From IMG/VR virus record IMGVR_UViG_3300030117_000686, positions 2,263 to 33,847 of that record: a DNA stretch of 31,585 nucleotides. One strand, 5' to 3'. Positions 1 through 4,523 of this stretch are shown here, piece after piece (positions within the stretch are counted from its first letter, which is position 1; each line of letters opens with the position of its first letter). The notes beneath the pieces were generated by a model. It saw only the letters and a program-made list of their open reading frames with translations, did no database searches and was not told the DNA's origin. The DNA is from a virus. Position numbers and translations under genes: made by a program.

Positions 1-29
1 ACTTGGTTTTTTATTGTGAGGGAGAAAAT

Positions 30-284
30 ATGACAAATAGAGATGCTATGTTACTTCGCAAGTATGCCAGGTCATACAAGACAAAAGAAAGTTTTGTTAA
101 TAGTGTGAAGCAAATGCCTTTTATGAAGAAGCTGAACAATGAAAGAATGGTTGAGCTTTCTCTTGAGGGATATTGGGTTTTTTTTAAAGAGCTTACTGAT
201 ATTCAAAGGATTGGAAGAAGTGCGGAAAAGTTTGTGCATGGTTATGTAAGTAAAAAGATACATGAGGTTTATAAAGATGAATAG
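30..284 (+). CDS. hypothetical small phage protein
   Basis: An 84-residue, lysine-rich, soluble-looking protein that I do not recognise. No signal peptide, membrane segment or known motif is visible. The ATG at 30 is chosen because a strong GAGGGAG ribosome binding site lies a few bases upstream. The frame is also open back to the window edge, so a longer form starting outside cannot be fully excluded. Its 3' end overlaps the start of the next gene, which suggests one transcript and coupled translation. The ten codons before it (frame 1, ending TGA at 31-33) may be the tail of a preceding gene, but that is too short to call. Confidence 0.7.
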   Translation: MTNRDAMLLRKYARSYKTKESFVNSVKQMPFMKKLNNERMVELSLEGYWVFFKELTDIQRIGRSAEKFVHGYVSKKIHEVYKDE

Positions 285-534
285 AGAGCAGTTATTAAAA
301 GAAGCATTAAAGGTTGTTTCTCATAGAGGTAAAGATTATGGCGATATTAAGACTAATCATGAGAGGATAGCTGCTCTCTGGTCTGTTATACTAGAGAAAG
401 AAGTTAAAGCTACTGATGTGGCTTTGTGCATGGTTGCAGTTAAGATGGCAAGATTGATTGAAACACCAGACCATCAGGATAGTTGGGTAGATATTGCTGG
501 TTACTCGGCTACTGGTTCGGAATGTTTAAAATAA
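277..534 (+). CDS. DUF6378-like phage protein
   Basis: An 85-residue protein with the pattern typical of the DUF6378 phage family: an N-terminal EQLLKEAL helix, then a KDYGD element, an NHERIAALWS segment, and a later VALCMVAVKMARL helix followed by SWVDIAGYS. The family is common in phage early regions; its biochemical function is not established, though its all-helical pattern resembles MazG-type proteins (inference). I choose the ATG at 277 because GAGG at 264-267 lies about nine bases upstream. An in-frame ATG at 262 would add five residues but has no ribosome binding site. It overlaps the stop of the preceding gene and is the last rightward gene before the terminator at 607-646. Confidence 0.75.
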   Translation: MNREQLLKEALKVVSHRGKDYGDIKTNHERIAALWSVILEKEVKATDVALCMVAVKMARLIETPDHQDSWVDIAGYSATGSECLK

Positions 535-606
535 ACTTGCAAACTTTCTCGTTTATAGTGTAGAATATTTATTGTGAGTCAACGACTCCATTGTTGTTAT
601 GATGAG

Positions 607-646
607 AAAAAAGAGGAAGTTAGAAATAGCTTTCTCTTTTTTTTTT
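607..646. terminator. bidirectional Rho-independent terminator
   Basis: A 13-bp stem (607-619 with 630-642, one G-T wobble) encloses a 10-base loop. The right arm runs into ten Ts on the + strand, and the left arm begins with six As, which gives a U-tract on the - strand too. It sits between converging gene clusters (rightward genes end at 534, leftward genes end at 861), so it can stop transcription from both sides. The A-rich/T-rich flanks form part of the stem, so the GC-containing core is short. Confidence 0.75.
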
Positions 647-711
647 GCTCTTTCGTTATTTTTTTATTGACAAGAAATTTCTCTTTTGTAAAATCCATCT
701 CTGATGGTGCT

Positions 712-844
712 ATTCATAGCATGCAATTCATAGTTTCTATTCATAGCATGCAATTCATATACAATTAAATTTAAAAAAAATATGAACAGCATGCAATTCA
801 TAGTTACTATTCATAGCATGCAATTCATAGCATGCAATGAATAG
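712..844. repeat. iteron-like array of 14-bp units with GCATGC cores
   Basis: The unit ATTCATAGCATGCA occurs intact at 712-725, 739-752, 809-822 and 823-836, with a variant (ATGAACAGCATGCA) at 782-795. Each run is followed by a partial unit ATTCATAG or close variant (726-733, 753-760, 796-803, 837-844, the last inverted to ATGAATAG). Linkers TTTCT (734-738) and TTACT (804-808) give a 27-bp superperiod. An AT-rich spacer (761-781) splits the array into two halves. GCATGC cores start at 719, 746, 789, 816 and 830. The 8-bp arms CTATTCAT (807-814) and ATGAATAG (837-844) are inverted repeats. On the - strand, 781-802 folds weakly and is followed by eight Ts, so part of the array may also end leftward transcripts. 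An origin, partition-like or regulator-binding site is possible; none is proven. The rest of the 535-860 gene-free stretch holds only the terminator at 607-646. Confidence 0.9.
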
Positions 845-860
845 TAGCAAAGTTTAAATT

Positions 861-1037
861 TTAAACATCTACAAAACAATTTGTTGTTGCACAATCGCTG
901 CAACAATCATTTCTAACATATCCATCATGTGCAAAGTTCCAATCGTCTATAGTAAGTTCTTCGACAACAAATTGTTTCCTGCATACATTACATTTTATAA
1001 CATCTTCTTCTACTATGTCAGTTAAGTATTGTGCCAT
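861..1037 (-). CDS. small Cys-rich zinc-ribbon-like protein
   Basis: A 58-residue ORF with six cysteines: C16 and C19 as one CxxC, C45, C46 and C49 containing a second CxxC, and C54. Two CxxC pairs separated by about 26 residues fit a zinc-ribbon fold; metal binding is inference. A GTGGAG ribosome binding site lies eight bases before the ATG, and the ATG overlaps the stop of the upstream gene in a TAATG junction, so translation is probably coupled. It is the last gene of the leftward cluster, ending just before the repeat array. DNA binding, RNA binding or a protein partner role are all possible; I cannot name the family. Confidence 0.75.
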   Translation of the reverse strand: MAQYLTDIVEEDVIKCNVCRKQFVVEELTIDDWNFAHDGYVRNDCCSDCATTNCFVDV

Positions 1038-1243
1038 TATTCAATCTCCACTTCCTCTAAATCATTCCATGCTATTAACTTAAAATCTCTTAAAGTCTTA
1101 TCTTTAAAAGTAAACTTATTTAATCTATCAAGAAAATTCCATGCTTTTTTTTCATTATTAAAAAATCTATGCCTAGTGTTTTCTCTTGTTTCTTCCTCGT
1201 TCCAACATCTAGCCATACCAAAACTAACTTTATATGTTTTCAT
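1037..1243 (-). CDS. hypothetical small phage protein
   Basis: A 68-residue charged protein beginning MKTYKVSFGMARCW, rich in Glu, Lys and Asn, with no membrane segment. It is preceded by AAGGAG eight bases before the ATG. Its stop overlaps the start of the Cys-rich gene (TAATG) and its start touches the stop of the gene upstream. The opening pattern (MK-x-Y followed by a beta-strand-like stretch) resembles that of the neighbouring 1243-1437 product, so the pair could be distant paralogues, but the similarity is short. I do not recognise the family. Confidence 0.65.
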   Translation of the reverse strand: MKTYKVSFGMARCWNEEETRENTRHRFFNNEKKAWNFLDRLNKFTFKDKTLRDFKLIAWNDLEEVEIE

Positions 1244-1437
1244 TATTTAATCTCCTTTATATTGTCATACAAAGACAATTTAATTTCTTTCACTTCAAAA
1301 TCGTTTGCTCTTTCGTGATAATCTTCTTCTCTTTTAGAATTATGTTCTTCTAACCATTTCTCAAAGTTATCAGTAATTCCCTCAAAAGTTTTAGGGTTAT
1401 TTTCATCTCCCTTATAGTGTATGCTATATAGTTTCAT
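1243..1437 (-). CDS. hypothetical small phage protein
   Basis: A 64-residue acidic/charged protein (MKLYSIHYKG start, then several EE and KR pairs). It has no cysteines, signal peptide or membrane segment. It is preceded by the leader ACAACAATGGAG followed by AAATAAA and the ATG, so GGAG at proper distance supports this start rather than the ATG buried in the leader. It abuts the next gene in a tight head-to-tail arrangement, which indicates one leftward transcript. No family is recognised. Confidence 0.65.
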   Translation of the reverse strand: MKLYSIHYKGDENNPKTFEGITDNFEKWLEEHNSKREEDYHERANDFEVKEIKLSLYDNIKEIK

Positions 1438-1458
1438 TTTATTTCTCCATTGTTGTTG

Positions 1459-1767
1459 TTATTTTTCATCTTGATAGATTCTATTGATAAGAATTGAAAG
1501 AGTATTGCTTATGGCTCTTTCTCCTCTTTCGTGCCTGGAAACAGATATTTTATCTATTCCTAGTAAGTTCGCAAACTCATCTTGTGAATATTGCAATTCT
1601 GTTCTGATAGCTTTGTATTGCTCTTTTGTCATGCTGCTATTGAAATTGCTTTTATGAATTAGCTTTTCTCTCAATACATTGATTTCACCCTGATAACCAA
1701 GTATTGCATTTTTTAGAGATACAACTTCTTTTCGTGCTTTCTCTAATTCCAGGTTAATAACTTCCAT
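1459..1767 (-). CDS. coiled-coil plus Cro/CI-type HTH regulator
   Basis: A 102-residue protein. Residues 5-40 form a heptad-like coiled coil rich in Glu, Lys and Leu. Residues about 50-95 form an XRE/Cro-CI helix-turn-helix: YKAIRTELQYSQDEFANLLG is helix 1-2, and ISVSRHERGERAIS is the turn and recognition helix with the family's usual W/H-E-x-G-x-R ending. Known members bind palindromic operators as dimers; the coiled coil would supply dimerisation here (inference). A GAGGAA site lies eight bases before the ATG, and the gene overlaps the end of the upstream gene by 14 bases. The 17-bp palindrome in the promoter at 3752-3780 is an obvious candidate target, which would make the operon self-regulating; this is not shown by the sequence. 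Confidence 0.85.
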   Translation of the reverse strand: MEVINLELEKARKEVVSLKNAILGYQGEINVLREKLIHKSNFNSSMTKEQYKAIRTELQYSQDEFANLLGIDKISVSRHERGERAISNTLSILINRIYQDEK

Positions 1768-1930
1768 GTTGCTGTTCCTCTAGTATTTTTAATATTTCTC
1801 TTGCTCTATTTGGTGTAAGCTCCATTTGATTTGTAAAGTTCCCCTCTCCATCAAATATTTTTATGCTGTAACCAAACTCTGTTTTCTTTAATCTATCAAA
1901 TTGATTTCTTAAATATTCTTCACTTGTCAT
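1754..1930 (-). CDS. hypothetical small phage protein
   Basis: A 58-residue protein (MTSEEYLRNQFDRLKK start). The middle contains a short beta-strand-like SIKIFDGEGNF segment, followed by an amphipathic LTPNRAREILKILEEQQ helix. I place the start at 1930 because GGAG followed by AAACAA precedes that ATG. An in-frame ATG at 1942 would add four residues, but it lies inside the AACAACAAATGGAG leader and has no ribosome binding site. It overlaps the start of the HTH regulator by 14 bases, so the two are probably co-translated. The function is unknown. Confidence 0.65.
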   Translation of the reverse strand: MTSEEYLRNQFDRLKKTEFGYSIKIFDGEGNFTNQMELTPNRAREILKILEEQQHGSY

Positions 1931-1984
1931 TTGTTTCTCCATTTGTTGTTTAATGACTGTTTAAAGCTCATACAAGCTAGGTAA

Positions 1985-2009
1985 AGGTGGTCTAGCTAGT
2001 AAACCACCT
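1985..2009. other. intergenic hairpin
   Basis: AGGTGGT at 1985-1991 pairs with ACCACCT at 2003-2009. The 11-base loop contains the self-complementary CTAGCTAG. It lies in the short gap between the 2019-2174 and 1754-1930 genes of the leftward operon. No clear U-tract follows on either strand, so it may be an RNA-stability or processing hairpin, a weak attenuator, or a protein-binding site. Confidence 0.5.
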
Positions 2010-2018
2010 GGTTTCTCT

Positions 2019-2174
2019 TTATGCAAATATGGCGTAAAGAAAATAAAGTTCTACAAGTAAACCTAAAAACAAAAGACAATAGAATATTTCTTTTAAGTCT
2101 ATTAGTTTCGGCTTGTAGCCAGTTTCCGAAGTTTCTTTTATATGGTTTATTATATACTTGTTTATTTTTTGCAT
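2019..2174 (-). CDS. small single-span membrane protein
   Basis: A 51-residue ORF with a charged N-terminal half (residues 1-30, Lys-rich) and a hydrophobic C-terminal half (about residues 31-50, with CLLFLGLLVELYFLYAIF), consistent with one transmembrane helix and the basic half on the cytoplasmic side. It has an excellent ribosome binding site, AGAGGAG, before the ATG. The start leader GGAGTTTTAACAATGCA is identical to that of the 3020-3367 gene. Its ATG lies only a few bases after the stop of the 2177-2320 gene. The function is unknown; small phage membrane proteins in early regions often act on host membrane processes (family-level knowledge, not shown here). Confidence 0.7.
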   Translation of the reverse strand: MQKINKYIINHIKETSETGYKPKLIDLKEIFYCLLFLGLLVELYFLYAIFA

Positions 2175-2176
2175 TG

Positions 2177-2320
2177 TTAAAACTCCTCTTTTAAAAAGTT
2201 TTCTATTGTTTTATAACTTGCTCTAGTTTTTAAAAGCTCTATTAATTCTTCATTTTCTAAAGCTATGTTTATATCTATTAAATACTTTCCGCATAATGCG
2301 TGAAATTCTGATTTAGTCAT
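2177..2320 (-). CDS. hypothetical small acidic protein
   Basis: A 47-residue, mostly helical protein beginning MTKSEFHALCGKYLID, then an acidic IALENEELIELLKTR helix. It has a GGAGCAGC site before the ATG, and the ATG overlaps the stop of the upstream 2320-2637 gene in a TAATG junction. Similar short proteins with an EFH...C..YLID...ALEN pattern are familiar from marine phage genomes, but I know of no assigned function. The next gene starts three bases after its stop. Confidence 0.7.
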   Translation of the reverse strand: MTKSEFHALCGKYLIDINIALENEELIELLKTRASYKTIENFLKEEF

Positions 2321-2637
2321 TATTGCTGCTCCTTTACTTTATCTAAATAATAAAAGTTTTTATTTTCTCCAGGAGAAAAATTGTCTTTTCTAATTTCTTG
2401 AAAATTAACTTTTATTTGTTTACTTTTTAAAAGTTTGACCAGCTTGTTTGCATCACAATCTTCTTCAAGATATGCACAAGCGTTGTCTGGATTATAAAAA
2501 CTAAAATTAGAAAATTCATTTAATTTAATATTAAAGCCCTTTAAGTCATAATAAGATATTTTTACATAACTATGACTAGCTGTAATTATATAAGGTATAG
2601 TTATTGTTTTAATGTAATCTTCTGTTATTGTTTGCAT
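2320..2637 (-). CDS. hypothetical phage protein
   Basis: A 105-residue protein with many Lys, Asn and aromatic residues and alternating strand-like stretches (TIPYIITASHSYVKISYYDL; IKVNFQEI). There is no signal peptide or membrane segment. The ribosome binding site AAAGG precedes the ATG, with the shared motif ATAACAACA just upstream of it. The stop overlaps the next start (TAATG). The 12-bp-armed inverted repeat at 2685-2709 lies between this gene and the one transcribed before it. I do not recognise the family. Confidence 0.65.
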   Translation of the reverse strand: MQTITEDYIKTITIPYIITASHSYVKISYYDLKGFNIKLNEFSNFSFYNPDNACAYLEEDCDANKLVKLLKSKQIKVNFQEIRKDNFSPGENKNFYYLDKVKEQQ

Positions 2638-2684
2638 TTTATTTGCCTTTCTGTGTTGTTATGATTTGCAATAAACAAATCTTG

Positions 2685-2709
2685 TACAGCAGGAATAATT
2701 CCTGCTGTA
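2685..2709. repeat. perfect inverted repeat, 12-bp arms, 1-base centre
   Basis: TACAGCAGGAAT (2685-2696) and ATTCCTGCTGTA (2698-2709) are exact reverse complements around A2697. It lies in the gap between the 2716-2988 and 2320-2637 genes. On the - strand it is followed by a mixed sequence with only short T runs, so it is a poor terminator. The near-zero spacer fits a dimer-binding operator, or an RNA hairpin that opens its top base pairs. Confidence 0.8.
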
Positions 2710-2715
2710 ATAGGT

Positions 2716-2988
2716 TTATTTATTATGGTTTATATTTGATATTATATTATTCAAATTTTTATTGCTCCAATTAAATCCAGAGCTTTCCCAGCTGGAATAA
2801 ATTTCGGCTACCATACTGTTTAAATTGTATAACTCAATAGTCTTTTTTTCTTCTGGTCTCCATAAATTCGCAACTTCAAGAAATAAATAATTTTTAATTA
2901 TCTTGTATTTAGTGGATTTTATTATTTTTATATAATCAATTCCTCTATCTCCAAGCCAATTTTTAATATCTCGTAATTGGTACTTCAT
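2716..2988 (-). CDS. hypothetical protein with WLGD segment
   Basis: A 90-residue protein. Residues 5-30 read as a helix with KNWLGDRGIDYIKIIKS, which resembles KQWLGDQAFDIINIIKN in the product of the preceding gene (3020-3367): both have K-x-WLGD, then D-x-I-x-IIK. The remainder is Asn/Lys-rich, with two tryptophans in SSWESSGFNWS. AAAAAGGAG precedes the ATG, with the ATAACAACA leader just upstream. It is part of the leftward operon, 31 bases after the 3020 stop. The function is unknown; distant paralogy with its neighbour is inference from one short segment. Confidence 0.65.
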   Translation of the reverse strand: MKYQLRDIKNWLGDRGIDYIKIIKSTKYKIIKNYLFLEVANLWRPEEKKTIELYNLNSMVAEIYSSWESSGFNWSNKNLNNIISNINHNK

Positions 2989-3019
2989 GTTTATACTCCT
3001 TTTTGTTGTTATGATTAAC

Positions 3020-3367
3020 TTAAGCTGCTTGTTTATTAATGTAGTCTTGAACTATTTGCTCACCAACAATATAAACATACATGTTAACGACTCTTTCAGG
3101 TTCTGAAAAATCTGTTGTAACTTCACCAAAATTATCCTGTTCATAGTTTTTGATTATGTTTATTATATCAAAAGCTTGATCGCCTAGCCATTGCTTCGCC
3201 TTGTACGTGCCAATAATATAATAATCTTGGTTAAATGCGTAATGATGCAAATCATCTAAATATGTTGTTGGGTAATTTTCTGTTAAGTAACTTAGATTTT
3301 CTTTTAGGTAGTCATCAAAGTAACTTTGTATTTCTTCGTATTTATAAGTTTGTGTAAAATGTTGCAT
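3020..3367 (-). CDS. hypothetical protein with WLGD segment
   Basis: A 115-residue acidic protein rich in Tyr and Asp. Order: N-terminal helices with TYKYEEIQSYFDDYLKENL; a DDLHHYAFNQDYYIIGTY segment; the AKQWLGDQAFDIINIIKNYE helix; a NFGEVTTDFSEPERVVNMYVYIVGEQI end. This arrangement matches a small protein recurrent in marine phages whose function is unknown (recognition from memory, not a search). It has an AATAGGAG site and the same GGAGTTTTAACAATGCA start context as the 2019-2174 gene. It is the third gene of the leftward operon, downstream of two small membrane proteins. Confidence 0.75.
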   Translation of the reverse strand: MQHFTQTYKYEEIQSYFDDYLKENLSYLTENYPTTYLDDLHHYAFNQDYYIIGTYKAKQWLGDQAFDIINIIKNYEQDNFGEVTTDFSEPERVVNMYVYIVGEQIVQDYINKQAA

Positions 3368-3378
3368 TGTTAAAACTC

Positions 3379-3558
3379 CTATTTGTTGTTATGAATTGTT
3401 ATTAGTGGATAGTATAAAGTTATTATTGTAAACATTCCAGAAAGCATCATTACTGTAAAGAATAAGCCTGGCATGTTTAAAGATAGTAAGTAAAAGCTTA
3501 AAGGCATTATAAAAAAGAATTGTGCCAAAGCTATTAATAATGTTGTTTGATAAGTCAT
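3379..3558 (-). CDS. small two-span membrane protein
   Basis: A 59-residue, strongly hydrophobic protein. Residues about 5-27 and 28-52 form two predicted transmembrane helices (LLIALAQFFFIMPLSFYLL; GLFFTVMMLSGMFTIITLYY) with a short LNMP turn. I prefer this frame over an overlapping 62-codon frame (3389-3577) because it gives a coherent membrane protein and its ATG overlaps the stop of the upstream membrane gene (TAATG). The other frame gives a random-looking product. Its stop lies in the leader of the 3020-3367 gene. A role at the host membrane (holin-like, superinfection exclusion or similar) is possible but unsupported. Confidence 0.7.
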   Translation of the reverse strand: MTYQTTLLIALAQFFFIMPLSFYLLSLNMPGLFFTVMMLSGMFTIITLYYPLITIHNNK

Positions 3559-3719
3559 TACATTTTGTCCATTTCATTATTCAATTCTATTGTAAGAAAC
3601 ACTAACAATGCCAAGAATATGAATGGCATTATTGGAAGTATTAGAATTGTAGATATCATTAAACAAGCTAAACAAAGCAGCCATGTAATTGTTAATAATG
3701 TAATAGATAAGTATATCAT
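3558..3719 (-). CDS. small two-span membrane protein, first gene of leftward operon
   Basis: A 53-residue hydrophobic protein. One long or two short transmembrane helices (LSITLLTITWLLCLACLM, then a PIMPF kink and FLALLVFLTI) lead to a charged tail LNNEMDKM. AGAGGAAACC gives a good ribosome binding site before the ATG, and the stop overlaps the next start in TAATG. It is the first gene after the promoter at 3752-3780, with a leader of about 25 bases carrying ATAACAACAC. An alternative overlapping frame (3577-3780) would have to start upstream of the -10 element and lacks a ribosome binding site, so I reject it. The function is unknown. Confidence 0.75.
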   Translation of the reverse strand: MIYLSITLLTITWLLCLACLMISTILILPIMPFIFLALLVFLTIELNNEMDKM

Positions 3720-3751
3720 TGGTTTCCTCTTGTGTTGTTATAATTAAGAGA

Positions 3752-3780
3752 AGCATAAACCATTGGTTTATTATTGTCAA
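3752..3780 (-). promoter_or_regulatory. sigma70-like promoter of the leftward operon
   Basis: On the - strand, a perfect -35 TTGACA (3780-3775) is followed by exactly 17 bases and a -10 TATGCT (3757-3752). Transcription would start near 3745, giving a short leader to the ATG at 3719. The -35 matches consensus fully and the -10 matches in four of six positions. The spacer is occupied by a perfect palindrome that also covers part of the -10, so the promoter should be tightly controlled. Confidence 0.8.
3755..3771. promoter_or_regulatory. 17-bp palindromic operator in promoter spacer
   Basis: ATAAACCA T TGGTTTAT is an 8+1+8 perfect dyad overlapping the -10 and much of the spacer of the leftward promoter. 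The position is that of a classic repressor site that blocks RNA polymerase. The size fits a dimeric HTH repressor such as the Cro/CI-type protein encoded at 1459-1767 of the same operon. The identity of the binder is inference. Confidence 0.75.
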
Positions 3781-3920
3781 CTACTAATTATAAAAAAAGT
3801 AAAATAAATTAATTAAAGCTGAGAGACTATATATAAGGGAAAGAATAAAATACTATATTTTTATACATAGACATGATACACCTAGATACAGCAAAGAAAG
3901 AAACAATATAAAAGTTTTTA

Positions 3921-4050
3921 CAATGCAAAGAGAACAACAAAGAATAAATAGACCAGGTGCAGCAGCAAGCAAAACAATAGACAGACCAGGAGCAGCACCA
4001 GGAGCAGCAAATAAAACAATAATAGAACAGCAAAGACAAGGCATGGGGGG
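3921..4050 (+). other. T-depleted leader region with 12-bp repeats
   Basis: Within the gene-free stretch 3781-4124 the + strand is nearly free of T from 3921 to 4050 (nine Ts in 130 bases) in an otherwise AT-rich genome. It contains CCAGGTGCAGCA (3953-3964) and CCAGGAGCAGCA twice, back to back (3986-3997, 3998-4009). AAAACAATA recurs after the repeats. A 64-codon frame (3923-4117) is open here, but it lacks a ribosome binding site and T-poor DNA rarely contains stop codons, so I do not call it a gene. It lies just upstream of the terminase operon and could be an untranslated leader or a protein-binding or packaging site. I saw no clear sigma70 promoter on the + strand. Confidence 0.6.
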
Positions 4051-4124
4051 AGCAATTTGGAACAGCACCCACCCAAACGCACCGAGCCACTTTATATATA
4101 TATTAACTGACCTATAAACACACA

Positions 4125-4523
4125 ATGACAATTAGCAACTACAAGAAAAACAAGATAGTAAAGGCGATTACAGACGGCTACACGCTTGTTAAGGCATGTG
4201 AAGATAACAATGTAAGCAGAGCTACCTTTTACCGACACATGGACAAAGACAATGATTTATCCGACACAGTTAAGTCTGCACAGAGAAAGTCTGCTGAAAA
4301 AGCATTAGAAGATGTAGAAGATATGTATCAGGACAGTCTGCATGGCAGAAAGAGATATGACCCTAACCTTTTAAGAGATTATGCTTCTCATGTGAGGTGG
4401 AAAGTGCAAAAGGTGTTGCCTGACAGGTTTGGTGAAGCAAAGCAGAGAACAGGTGTTGAGATAAGTGATGGCACTTTAAGAGTAGTTTGGGAAACTGATG
4501 GCTCAAGTAAAGATTCCATATAA
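4125..4523 (+). CDS. terS: terminase small subunit
   Basis: A 132-residue protein that should recognise viral DNA and assist the packaging motor. Residues about 10-40 form a helix-turn-helix (KAITDGYTLVKACEDN, then VSRATFYRHMDKD). A central charged helical segment follows, and then a WKVQKVLPDRFGEAK motif near residues 90-105, the arrangement seen in Sf6 gp1-like small terminases. It overlaps the large terminase by 26 bases. No clear ribosome binding site precedes the ATG at 4125 (ATAAACACACA), which is unusual for the first gene of the late operon. Translation may depend on the A-rich leader. Confidence 0.85.
   Translation: MTISNYKKNKIVKAITDGYTLVKACEDNNVSRATFYRHMDKDNDLSDTVKSAQRKSAEKALEDVEDMYQDSLHGRKRYDPNLLRDYASHVRWKVQKVLPDRFGEAKQRTGVEISDGTLRVVWETDGSSKDSI

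Noticed and set aside
574-768. Open frame of 64 codons on the + strand
   Set aside because: It runs across the terminator and the repeat array, has no ribosome binding site and gives a low-complexity product.
712-844. CRISPR array
   Set aside because: The units are 14 bp with 5-base linkers rather than 25-40 bp repeats with unique spacers, and no cas genes are present.
3389-3780. Two longer - strand frames (3389-3577 and 3577-3780)
   Set aside because: The upper one would start upstream of the promoter's -10 element and neither has a ribosome binding site. The overlapping shorter frames give coherent membrane proteins with coupled TAATG starts.
3827-4131. Open frames on both strands in the T-depleted region, including + 3923-4117
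   Set aside because: T-poor + strand DNA has few stop codons by composition alone, and no ribosome binding site precedes any of these frames. The Cys/Leu-rich - strand products are composition artefacts.
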